From positions 1 through 5,878 of the forward strand of contig JBEAQS010000153.1 in assembly GCA_041163765.1 (NCBI GenBank): DNA of 5,878 bases. Direction: 5' to 3'. Shown here piece by piece: positions 1 to 5,878 of the stretch (position 1 is the first letter of the stretch; each line of letters opens with the position of its first letter). A program made the translations under genes and the position numbers. The DNA is from MAG-120531 sp041163765. Lineage in GTDB: Bacteria; Bacteroidota; Bacteroidia; Flavobacteriales; Flavobacteriaceae. Below the pieces are notes generated by a model. That model searched no databases. It saw nothing but the letters and a program-made list of their open reading frames with translations, and was not told the DNA's origin.

Positions 1-249
1 CGCACAGAATTGCTGCTCTCTTTGATTTACATCGACGAAATCATCACCTACACCTACGAACACGAATTATACGACACCATAAAAAATGGCGGGTTTGACG
101 TTCGCTTTTTAGGTGACGACTACAAAGACAGAGGATATACCGGTGATGACTTGGGGATCCGCGTGCACTATCTAGACCGCAGCCACGGCTGGAGCACGAC
201 TAAGTACAAAAAGATGATTGCCGCTTCTTTTGAAGGAAAAAATATCTAA
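1..249 (+). CDS. Glycerol-3-phosphate cytidylyltransferase-like nucleotidyltransferase, C-terminal part (5' end outside window)
   Basis: The last 82 residues of a protein whose start lies left of the window; the frame is open from base 1. The reading contains FDVRFLGDDY followed about 20 residues later by YLDRSHGWSTTKYKKMI. This matches the C-terminal half of TagD-type cytidylyltransferases, where a GDDW-like segment precedes an R-T-E-G-I-S-T-T-K-I-K signature that contacts the nucleotide phosphates. The N-terminal nucleotide-binding HxGH motif would be off the window and cannot be checked. Family members join CTP (or ATP) to a phosphorylated small molecule, giving an activated precursor for envelope polysaccharide or lipid head groups; the substrate cannot be told from this fragment. 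It is the only + strand gene and converges on the CotH-like gene with three bases between the stop codons. Family assignment is fairly firm; glycerol-3-phosphate as substrate is inference. Confidence 0.85.
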   Translation, partial: RTELLLSLIYIDEIITYTYEHELYDTIKNGGFDVRFLGDDYKDRGYTGDDLGIRVHYLDRSHGWSTTKYKKMIAASFEGKNI

Positions 250-252
250 GGG

Positions 253-1680
253 CTAAAACCCTGAAATTTCTCCATCCATCCAAGCGCTTCGCTGGACGAG
301 AAAACCCTTCAACTGCTGGATTTGATTGGCGTAGTTAACCGGTATGCCGCTCCACTTGGCATAGTTACGAGATACAGCCCCGTTGCTTTGGAGGTAATCG
401 GCATATTCATCCACTTTGGCCGTCAATGCCGAGGTGGCCCAAATGCCTTGGCGCAACTGATTCCATCTAGATTTCACCCGAGCCCTAAAATACGGATCTG
501 ATTTGAGCTTGGGCCACCAAAAATGCACCGTCCACAAATCATTCGGAACATATTGGTTATAATCGGCCACCCAAGCGTCTTGGGGAAGTCGACCACCGGT
601 TTCAAAGGCGATATTCATGTCCCAAACCGGCCCCATTTTCAGTTTGCCATCACGCTCTTTGTGGAGATAGGTACTGAGTCGGTATCCGTCTATGTTTCTG
701 CTGAGCTCCGTAATTAAAAAAAAGTCGACGAAGCTATCGACATCGATTAAGGAGGTATAGGTTGGATCAGCGCCAGTTCCTGGATTTAGGATAGCATCAT
801 CCACCTGATCGATATAGGTCTTGATGTAATTTTTTTGAGTAGGATTTATCTCGTCTGAAGCGGGATACTCGTAGAGAAAATAGGTTTCGGCAGGTTGCTT
901 GCCCCCATAAGCTGCGTAAGGCAACAAGGCCCCGGTATTACTGTAGTTGGATCGGAAGCTGTTGTCTGCTCTGTACAGTGCGTCATCCCCCCAGTTGCTT
1001 TCGTAATAGGATAAGGGCATATCTTGTGGCGAATCCCCTCCAGCTGTTTTATCAATTTTCAGGATATAACCGCCAGTGATTACACTGGGATCTGTATCCG
1101 ATGGAGTAAGCTTGGCGACGTCGATTCGATTCTTATCTCGCTTCAACTTTTCCATAAGCATGTAGAGCCCAACGTAGTTGTTGTTTATCTCAAGCTCCAC
1201 AAATGTGGATCTGGCAGCATATCGCCCCATATCTCGGTATAAGTTATAGCCCAAATGGTGGTGAATCAACGAAGGATCATATATACTGTTACTGGAGGCT
1301 TGGAATACATGCCCTACCAGGGCAAAATCTTCCTCTTCAGGATAACCCAACAAGGAGATAGCGGCATCATTTCCAGCGATATCCCAAGTTTCTATCCCAT
1401 AAGACTTCTTGTCAGAAACTCGAAAAGAGGTGGAACCTCGGTATTCGATACCAATCGGCTGAGTCAAGGTATACTTTCGGTTTTCGATCACCTTCAGTGT
1501 AGCGGCAATTTTAGGCTCATTGCGTATGGCTTCCTCCGTGGTGATTTGAAGATAGGGAATCTCACTATCCTGGGGATCTACTGCATAGACGACTTCGGCA
1601 TGATCATCGATATCTTCGGTGACACAGGACACAAAAAAAAGGCCCAGGGCCCATAGGAGAAAGTAATGATGTAAACGCAT
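253..1680 (-). CDS. CotH kinase family lipoprotein
   Basis: A 475-residue protein. The N-terminus (MRLHHYFLLWALGLFFVSC) is a lipoprotein signal with a relaxed lipobox F-V-S-C and lipidated Cys19; the acidic stretch after it (V-T-E-D-I-D-D) resembles Bacteroidota signals that send lipoproteins to the cell surface. CotH-family landmarks are all present: EYRGSTSF (79-86) with DKKSYGIE (90-97), FVELEINNNYVGLYMLMEK (160-178), GGYILKID (203-210), and SFVDFFLITELSRNIDGYRL (316-335) leading to GPVWDMNIAF (350-359). Asn329/Asp331 and Asp354 sit where the family has its conserved acidic residues. Known CotH proteins are kinase-fold enzymes that phosphorylate spore-coat proteins; in Bacteroidota the substrate is generally unknown. 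Start: the frame is open nine codons further up to an ATG at 1707, but that ATG lies in a terminator loop and would bury the signal peptide, so 1680 is chosen. No T9SS tail is visible. Probably transcribed alone or by read-through from the second PorP/SprF gene. Confidence 0.88.
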   Translation of the reverse strand: MRLHHYFLLWALGLFFVSCVTEDIDDHAEVVYAVDPQDSEIPYLQITTEEAIRNEPKIAATLKVIENRKYTLTQPIGIEYRGSTSFRVSDKKSYGIETWDIAGNDAAISLLGYPEEEDFALVGHVFQASSNSIYDPSLIHHHLGYNLYRDMGRYAARSTFVELEINNNYVGLYMLMEKLKRDKNRIDVAKLTPSDTDPSVITGGYILKIDKTAGGDSPQDMPLSYYESNWGDDALYRADNSFRSNYSNTGALLPYAAYGGKQPAETYFLYEYPASDEINPTQKNYIKTYIDQVDDAILNPGTGADPTYTSLIDVDSFVDFFLITELSRNIDGYRLSTYLHKERDGKLKMGPVWDMNIAFETGGRLPQDAWVADYNQYVPNDLWTVHFWWPKLKSDPYFRARVKSRWNQLRQGIWATSALTAKVDEYADYLQSNGAVSRNYAKWSGIPVNYANQIQQLKGFLVQRSAWMDGEISGF

Positions 1681-1693
1681 AACACTAAGATAC

Positions 1694-1717
1694 AAAAAAG
1701 GCTCCATAGGAGCCTTT
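1694..1717 (-). terminator. Intrinsic (rho-independent) terminator after the second PorP/SprF-like gene
   Basis: Read on the - strand this is a perfect 9-bp stem (AAAGGCTCC / GGAGCCTTT) with a three-base TAT loop, directly followed by further T residues so that the 3' arm ends in six Ts. It lies about 26 bases after the stop of the 1743-2624 gene. On the + strand the hairpin is followed by A-rich sequence, so it should stop only - strand transcripts. It ends just 13 bases before the start of the CotH-like gene, leaving almost no room for a separate promoter. Confidence 0.85.
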
Positions 1718-1742
1718 CAAAAAATAAAAAGTATAGCTGTAC

Positions 1743-2624
1743 TTAGTCAAATTGGTAGCGGATGACCAATTCGTGGGTATTGGCTCTAAGCGCAGTAGCT
1801 GTGGTGCGCTGTGCTACTTCATAGCCATAACCAAAACTAAATTGATTTAGGTTGTGAAACATCACCAATCCAGAAATATAGTCATTGTTAGAAACTCCTA
1901 GACCTGCAGAGATCTTGTCCATATAAGTCACTTGAGCAATAGCGGTCAACTGATTAGGAGCTGCACCAACAACGCGGTACAAAACACTTGGATTGAAATC
2001 TAAGTAGGCATTAATCGGAAGTTCATAACCTGCAGTAAAATAGAAATGAGGTTTGTCGGTAGCTGTAGTAGCCACACCATTAACCTCCTTAAAACGCTCG
2101 GTATTCAAGAAGTTAGGCACGGAAGCTCCTACATAGAAGTTCTCCCCTTTTAACAAAGCTCCCACACCAACCAATGGATTCATATAGTTGTCCAAACCAT
2201 CAAGTGCTGGGTTTTGTTCGTTGGTAATTCTGTTCAGCTTAGCTAAGTCAATATTGTTGTACAGCAAACCAGCCTTAACACCCAAAAACAGATTTGTTTT
2301 CTCATCTACTTTAAGTTTGTAGCTGTAATCGGCAGCAATCACTCCCTGGTTTTCCACATAAACTCGATCCGTAGAATACGTAAATCCCCAAGCGGCGTTG
2401 TTTTTTTCTGAAGTGTTGTACACCAATGTAGCTGCACGAGGTGCGTCCTCAATACCCTGCCAGGCAGAGCGGTAGTTTAAACCGACAAAACGCCCTTGAG
2501 TACCCGCGTAAGCTGGGTTAATCGTACTCATGTTTTGTTGGTAGAACAAAAAGTTAGGTTGTTGCTGGGCGGAAGCCACACCAGTAAAAGCTAAAACTGC
2601 AATAGCAAGTAGGATTTTTTTCAT
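1743..2624 (-). CDS. PorP/SprF family type IX secretion-associated outer-membrane protein (second copy)
   Basis: A 293-residue protein. The signal peptide MKKILLAIAVLAFTGVASA has a clear A-S-A cleavage site before QQQPNF. The mature N-terminus carries the family hallmark NMSTINPAYAG (31-41), then NYRSAWQGIEDAPRAATL, and the rest is a series of amphipathic beta-strand-like segments ending in HELVIRYQFD. Length and layout fit the PorP/SprF family, predicted outer-membrane barrels that work with the T9SS; SprF-type members assist secretion of specific type B substrates. Unlike the other copy at 4612-5523, it stops right after the last strand and lacks the S-P-R-F-F tail. The frame is open 21 codons further up, but the ATG at 2624 starts a perfect signal peptide and is preferred. 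It appears to be its own transcription unit, with a -7 box about 28 bases upstream and a strong terminator downstream. No Shine-Dalgarno sequence is present. Its partner protein is not identifiable here. Confidence 0.88.
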   Translation of the reverse strand: MKKILLAIAVLAFTGVASAQQQPNFLFYQQNMSTINPAYAGTQGRFVGLNYRSAWQGIEDAPRAATLVYNTSEKNNAAWGFTYSTDRVYVENQGVIAADYSYKLKVDEKTNLFLGVKAGLLYNNIDLAKLNRITNEQNPALDGLDNYMNPLVGVGALLKGENFYVGASVPNFLNTERFKEVNGVATTATDKPHFYFTAGYELPINAYLDFNPSVLYRVVGAAPNQLTAIAQVTYMDKISAGLGVSNNDYISGLVMFHNLNQFSFGYGYEVAQRTTATALRANTHELVIRYQFD

Positions 2625-2651
2625 AATGGGATTTGATTCATTATCAACGGC

Positions 2652-2659
2652 CAAATATA
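2652..2659 (-). promoter_or_regulatory. Bacteroidota-type -7 promoter box for the second PorP/SprF-like gene
   Basis: On the - strand the sequence TATATTTG is a perfect match to the Bacteroidota -7 consensus TAnnTTTG. It ends 27 bases before the ATG at 2624, predicting a leader of about 20 bases. No TTG is found at the usual -33 distance (17-23 bases upstream), so the promoter may be weak alone or activator-dependent. A GC-rich perfect palindrome sits just upstream. Confidence 0.6.
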
Positions 2660-2664
2660 GGTAT

Positions 2665-2674
2665 ACCCGCGGGT
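2665..2674. promoter_or_regulatory. Perfect 10-bp palindrome ACCCGCGGGT in the promoter spacer, possible operator
   Basis: ACCCGCGGGT is identical to its reverse complement. Its centre lies about 10 bases upstream of the TATATTTG box, where the spacer between -33 and -7 would be. It is strikingly GC-rich for an AT-rich intergenic region. A regulator-binding site is an inference from position and symmetry only; no regulator is encoded nearby. Confidence 0.3.
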
Positions 2675-2713
2675 GATGCCCATCCACGTCGATGAAAAGT
2701 TAGTGCAGATTTT

Positions 2714-2741
2714 AAAAAAAAGCACCAAAACCGAATGGTTC
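2714..2741 (-). terminator. Probable terminator after the OmpA-family gene
   Basis: On the - strand, 15 bases after the TAG stop, GAACCA and TGGTGC can pair (one A-G mismatch) around an eight-base loop, and the stem is followed at once by a run of eight Ts. The stem is short and weak, but the T run and its position at the end of the three-gene operon support a terminator. Confidence 0.45.
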
Positions 2742-2755
2742 AACCTAAATAAAGA

Positions 2756-4609
2756 CTAGTTGTCCGTATTCTTTGTAACGATAAACTCACTGCGTCTGTT
2801 CTTGATCTGAGTGTCCTTATCGCAAGAAACACAGTCCAAAACAGGCATGGATTTGCCGTACCCTTTATAGATCATTCGTTCTTTTGGAACGCCTAAACCA
2901 ACTAAGTATTCGTAGGTAGCTTTAGCTCTTCGATCAGACAGCTTTTGATTGTATTTCTTACCTCCATATAAGTCTGTGTGTGAACGGACCTCAATACTGA
3001 TCTGTGGGTAGGTGATCATCACTTCAGCAATCAAAGCCAAATCCGCTTCAGATTGCTTCCTGATTTTAGATTCGTCAAAGTCAAAATAGATTTGATCGAT
3101 CTCGAAGAAAGCACCTAGGTCATCCCCAACGTTAAGCCCTGAAATAAATGGCTTGAGGTAGACATCTCCCAGATCAATAGTAGTCCATCCTGAGGCTTGT
3201 GGCAGAGGCAATTCCAATGATTTATACATCGGATGCGTAAATAATAAGGTATTGGCCTGAGTTAATTTTAGCGCACTTGTGCCAAACAAACCTAAATGAT
3301 CTGACAGCATGCCAGGACCAGCAGGAAGTGAAGCGGCGATTTGCACCCCGTCAATAGGGCCTTTTTCGCTCATTACACGCCCTTTGATTCGTTGAACAGG
3401 CACAAACGACAGGGGACCGTGGGTAAACGTATAGATGTCGTCGCTTCCAGCCCTTTTACTGGTAACATATCCTTGATTTGAGGCGCTGTATATCAGTCCG
3501 AAATCATCGGAACTCGAATTAATGGTTGTACCCAAATGAAGCACCTGAGGTTGGTTTTGATGTATATCTACGGCAAATAAATCCAGCCCGCCCATTCCAG
3601 GTCTTCCGTCCGAAGCGAAAAAGAGCACTCCGTCAGCATTAAACTGCGGGAAAGACTCTCGGCCTAACGTATTGATTTCGGGTCCTAAATTTACCGGATC
3701 CCCAAAAGTACCATCCGCACCTACAGCAACGTAGTAAAGATCTGATTGACCATAACCTCCGGGTCTGTCGGAAGAAAAATAGATGCGTTTTCCGTCGGGA
3801 GAATATACGGGGTGTGCCGTATTAAAATCATCGCTGCTGAATGAGGTCATGGCTCCTTTTACCCACCCGGTTCCCTGTTTGTCGAATTGGTAAATTTTAA
3901 GCGTCTTGGTACCGTCATCCCGAAGCGAAGCCTTTTTGGTGATTTCATTTAACGTCACGTAAAGCTTTTGGCCATCCTTGCTGAGCAAAGCACCTCCCTC
4001 ATGTAAATCAATCCCTTGTTTAGGCAAGGCGGCCTTTAAGGTTTCTGCTGACCACTGATACAGTGTTTGATAGGGAGCGGCTGTCCACAAATCGGTGCGT
4101 TTTGCCCCGTTTCGGTTGCTAGAAACCCATAATCCAGAGGTATCGAAACTACTGGCATATTCGCTATCCGACGTATTTAACCCTTTGACCGGTTCAAGTA
4201 CCCACTGCGGATCGTAGTAATCTGAAATGACTACTTGTTGACCTTGATCCAAAGACATGGAAGTCGTGTATTGCTGCATCAATGAATCTGCTAGGCCTTT
4301 TTGGCCATTGGCCAGATAACACTGAGCTGTACGGAACAAAGTCAATGGCGTCACGGCTGATTTTTCGACCAATTCTTGGTAATGAGGTAATGCCTTTTGA
4401 TAATCACCGCTGACATAATAAGCATCGGCTAATCTTTGTCTCACCCCAAGGTCTTCACTGCCTTTACTGATAAGTTGTTCGTAAATTTTCACAGCATTGA
4501 CGTACGCCTTTTGTGCGTATAACTGATCCGCTTTAACTGGAGACTGGCCCCTGGATATAGTTGTTGCAAGCAACAAGGAAACACAAGTAATATAGTTGAG
4601 CATCTTCAT
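2756..4609 (-). CDS. OmpA-family protein with TPR, PD40 beta-propeller, CarboxypepD_reg-like and OmpA domains
   Basis: A 617-residue exported protein. In order: a signal peptide (about 1-21); tetratricopeptide helices (about 22-115, e.g. LYAQKAYVNAVKIYEQLI); a propeller of PD40/WD40-like repeats (about 145-395), clearest at HPVYSPDGKRIYFSSDRPGG (266-285) and FPQFNADGVLFFASDGRPG (320-338); a small beta-sandwich resembling CarboxypepD_reg (about 405-487, IKGRVMSEKGPIDGVQI); and an OmpA_C domain (about 503-613). In the OmpA domain Asp546 (SHTD) and Arg561 (LSDRRA) are 15 residues apart, as are the two diaminopimelate-binding residues of E. coli OmpA, so peptidoglycan binding is expected. Bacteroidota proteins of this layout include the T9SS component PorE, which is lipid-anchored; this one shows no lipobox. 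The gene starts two bases after the stop of the upstream PorP/SprF gene, with no Shine-Dalgarno sequence, so translation is probably coupled. A likely role is fixing the barrel and its exported substrate to the cell wall (inference). Confidence 0.9.
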   Translation of the reverse strand: MKMLNYITCVSLLLATTISRGQSPVKADQLYAQKAYVNAVKIYEQLISKGSEDLGVRQRLADAYYVSGDYQKALPHYQELVEKSAVTPLTLFRTAQCYLANGQKGLADSLMQQYTTSMSLDQGQQVVISDYYDPQWVLEPVKGLNTSDSEYASSFDTSGLWVSSNRNGAKRTDLWTAAPYQTLYQWSAETLKAALPKQGIDLHEGGALLSKDGQKLYVTLNEITKKASLRDDGTKTLKIYQFDKQGTGWVKGAMTSFSSDDFNTAHPVYSPDGKRIYFSSDRPGGYGQSDLYYVAVGADGTFGDPVNLGPEINTLGRESFPQFNADGVLFFASDGRPGMGGLDLFAVDIHQNQPQVLHLGTTINSSSDDFGLIYSASNQGYVTSKRAGSDDIYTFTHGPLSFVPVQRIKGRVMSEKGPIDGVQIAASLPAGPGMLSDHLGLFGTSALKLTQANTLLFTHPMYKSLELPLPQASGWTTIDLGDVYLKPFISGLNVGDDLGAFFEIDQIYFDFDESKIRKQSEADLALIAEVMITYPQISIEVRSHTDLYGGKKYNQKLSDRRAKATYEYLVGLGVPKERMIYKGYGKSMPVLDCVSCDKDTQIKNRRSEFIVTKNTDN

Positions 4610-4611
4610 GA

Positions 4612-5523
4612 CTAGAAAAATCTGGGGGATTGTACGATTCTGTTTTTAGCAGAGCCAAATTCATATCGCAAGAAAATTTCATGCGAACCTTGGTTGTAAT
4701 TTCTGAGTGGAGAACGGTCAAAGTCATAGCTGTACCCCATCAACCATTGAGGATGAACTTGGAAAGCAGCCATTCCGGCCAATGCCGCGTCAATACGGTA
4801 AGTCAACCCCAATTGAACCTTCTGATCTACCATAAAGCTCGATGAAAGATCAAACTGTGCGGGTAACTGATATAACGTACGCACAAAAATACTGGGCTTC
4901 CATTGAAGTCTGGGAGAAACATCGAAAACGTATCCAGCACTGGCGTTGAAGTGGGCTTTGTCAACTGCTTGACTGCCTGAGGCCGTGTCGTAATGCGACT
5001 GCTCTAATAAATGTGGAATAGAAATGCCCACATAACTTCGATCGGTGTAGTAAAAAAGACCCATCCCGAAGTTCGGTGTCCAGTTTCGGTCGATATTTTG
5101 AACCAATGCACCGTCTTGTTGGTACGGATTTAACGCGCTAAAGTCAACAGCGTACTGATTGATACTACCTTTAAGACCCAGCGATAATTGACCCTGGTCA
5201 CTTACCTTTAAGTGGTAAGCGTAGTCCACGCTCACTTCCGTTTCTTTGATGTTACCCAGTTGATCGTTTTGCACTCCTAAACCCCAACCGGACTTACTGG
5301 CCGCATTGTACGTTTGCACATTGAAGTAGGAAGTTTCTGGAGCGCCAGCAATTCCTTGCCATTGTTGGCGGTGTTGCAAAAACAACGAGGTAACTCCTCT
5401 GGAGCCTGTGTAGGCCGGGTTAAAATTAGCTGGATTAAACATGTAGTTGGTAAACAAGGCATCCTGTTGGGCAAAACCAAACTGCACAAATCCCGCAATA
5501 AGAAGGTATTTAATGTATTTCAT
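4612..5523 (-). CDS. PorP/SprF family type IX secretion-associated outer-membrane protein (operon copy)
   Basis: A 303-residue protein. The signal peptide MKYIKYLLIAGFVQFGFA is followed by QQDALFTNYMFNPANFNPAYTG, which contains the N-P-A-Y-[AT]-G hallmark (35-40). Next come LFLQHRQQWQGIAGAPETSY and a series of alternating beta-strand-like segments, ending with GSHEIFLRYEFG (about 281-292) and a short tail R-I-V-Q-S-P-R-F-F. The SHEI strand plus SPR[YF]F tail are typical of SprF-like members. In gliding flavobacteria SprF is required for secretion of the neighbouring type B substrate SprB; this gene likewise follows directly after a gene encoding a type B sorting domain. Its start lies two bases after that gene's stop, and its own stop lies two bases before the OmpA-family start, so the three are almost certainly co-transcribed and translationally coupled. 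Function as an outer-membrane helper for the upstream protein is inferred from family and context. Confidence 0.9.
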   Translation of the reverse strand: MKYIKYLLIAGFVQFGFAQQDALFTNYMFNPANFNPAYTGSRGVTSLFLQHRQQWQGIAGAPETSYFNVQTYNAASKSGWGLGVQNDQLGNIKETEVSVDYAYHLKVSDQGQLSLGLKGSINQYAVDFSALNPYQQDGALVQNIDRNWTPNFGMGLFYYTDRSYVGISIPHLLEQSHYDTASGSQAVDKAHFNASAGYVFDVSPRLQWKPSIFVRTLYQLPAQFDLSSSFMVDQKVQLGLTYRIDAALAGMAAFQVHPQWLMGYSYDFDRSPLRNYNQGSHEIFLRYEFGSAKNRIVQSPRFF

Positions 5524-5525
5524 AT

Positions 5526-5878
5526 CTATCTAGTTAAGTATAGGTAACCTTGTTTTTGTTGGTTTACACCTGCTTGGTCGCGGTACTGCAACACGTAGAA
5601 ATAAACACCGGCTGGAAGCTCTTGGTAATTTTTCTGGTGTCTCCCCTGGAAGAAGTTTCCTTTGCTTCCATAATTGCGGGTTTGGTAAACCTGGTCACCC
5701 CATCTATTAGTAATGGTTAATTCATTGTCTGGATACAGGCCAATATTTCTGATTACTAACACGTCGTTGATTCCATCCCCATTGGCCGTAACTGCGTTGT
5801 ACACCTCAATCTCATCATCGATTTTGGCCGCATTAGGCTCTAAATAATCTGGGATTAAATCACCATCGGCATCAACAG
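5526..5878 (-). CDS. Secreted protein with T9SS type B sorting domain (gliding motility-associated C-terminal domain), C-terminal part only
   Basis: The final 116 residues of a longer protein; the frame is open to the right edge and no start is in the window. The visible N-terminal part, VDADGDLIPDYLEPN, is a thrombospondin type 3-like Asp-rich repeat that typically binds calcium in linkers of large surface proteins. After it comes the type B sorting domain: EVYNAVTANGDGINDVLVI, then LYPDNELTITNRWGDQVYQT, then LPAGVYFYVLQYRD and the end strand QGYLYLTR. The signatures [FY]N-A-[IV]-[TS]-[PA]-N-G-D-G-x-N-D, N-R-W-G and L-P-x-G-x-Y-F-Y-V-L are characteristic. Such domains direct proteins through the T9SS to the cell surface or medium and usually end adhesins or enzymes of many hundreds of residues. 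It is the first visible gene of the - strand operon; the next gene is a SprF-type partner two bases away. What the rest of the protein does cannot be seen. Confidence 0.9.
   Translation of the reverse strand, partial: VDADGDLIPDYLEPNAAKIDDEIEVYNAVTANGDGINDVLVIRNIGLYPDNELTITNRWGDQVYQTRNYGSKGNFFQGRHQKNYQELPAGVYFYVLQYRDQAGVNQQKQGYLYLTR

Larger units (their letters stand above)
2714..5878 (-). other. Operon: type B T9SS substrate, PorP/SprF protein, OmpA-family protein
   Basis: Three - strand genes follow one another with two-base gaps at both junctions (5524-5525 and 4610-4611), leaving no room for internal promoters or terminators. The order substrate, SprF-like partner, OmpA-family protein is a recurring arrangement in Bacteroidota. 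The promoter lies beyond the right edge; the probable end is the weak hairpin and T run at 2714-2741. Confidence 0.8.

Noticed and set aside
1255..1656. 133-codon + strand open frame opposite the CotH-like gene
   Set aside because: It has no recognisable domain or promoter and lies entirely antisense to a gene with clear family motifs; it is a shadow frame.
1625..2687. Upstream-extended starts for the CotH-like gene (1707) and the second PorP/SprF gene (2687)
   Set aside because: Both extensions would put charged or unrelated residues before clear signal peptides; the 2687 extension would also run through the predicted promoter and the 1707 start lies in a terminator loop.
2820..2835. C-V-S-C pair (Cys593 and Cys596) in the OmpA domain as a possible metal or redox site
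   Set aside because: As I recall, a cysteine pair before the N-R-R-x-E-F motif is common in Bacteroidota OmpA-domain proteins, so it is not special to this locus.
4533..4727. 64-codon - strand frame across the junction of the PorP/SprF and OmpA genes
   Set aside because: It overlaps both real genes in another frame, shows no family features, and the two real genes are well supported on each side.
1..5878. Mobile element, phage, CRISPR, toxin-antitoxin or defence genes
   Set aside because: No transposase, integrase, direct-repeat array, tRNA or small gene pair is visible; every gene is an envelope or secretion-related type, or a housekeeping-type nucleotidyltransferase.

Overview
The window reads as chromosomal DNA from a member of the phylum Bacteroidota, most likely a flavobacterium-like or cytophaga-like lineage. 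Evidence for this: two PorP/SprF-family outer-membrane proteins, a Bacteroidota-style TPR / beta-propeller / OmpA protein, a type B C-terminal sorting domain of the type IX secretion system (T9SS), starts with no Shine-Dalgarno sequence, and a Bacteroidota-type -7 promoter box (TAnnTTTG). Base composition looks mid-range by eye (not computed). No RNA genes, mobile elements, CRISPR arrays or phage genes are visible.

Layout. At the left edge, on the + strand, lies the 3' end of a glycerol-3-phosphate cytidylyltransferase-like gene (1-249). Everything else is on the - strand and reads right to left. First comes the C-terminal end of a large secreted protein that carries a calcium-binding-type Asp-rich repeat and a T9SS type B sorting domain (5878-5526). 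Two bases later a PorP/SprF-family protein begins (5523-4612), and two bases after that a 617-residue OmpA-family protein begins (4609-2756). A probable terminator and an intergenic region with a good -7 box follow. Then come a second PorP/SprF-like protein (2624-1743), a strong intrinsic terminator (about 1717-1694), and a CotH-kinase-family lipoprotein (1680-253). The CotH gene ends tail to tail with the cytidylyltransferase gene, with only three bases between the stops. No stretch of more than about 300 bases lacks a gene.

How the genes fit together. The first three - strand genes look like one operon making a cell-surface export unit: a T9SS type B substrate (adhesin-like), its likely dedicated SprF-type outer-membrane partner, and a periplasmic/outer-membrane protein that can bind peptidoglycan through its OmpA domain. 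This matches the known sprB-sprF arrangement in gliding flavobacteria, where the SprF-type protein is needed for secretion of the neighbouring type B substrate. The second PorP/SprF-like gene has its own promoter and lacks the C-terminal tail of the first, so it may serve another role. The CotH-like lipoprotein is probably an envelope or surface protein of unknown substrate. I do not see a clearly new system. The points most worth a second look are the compact export operon, the terminator placed almost on top of the CotH start, and the GC-rich palindrome beside the second porP/sprF promoter.
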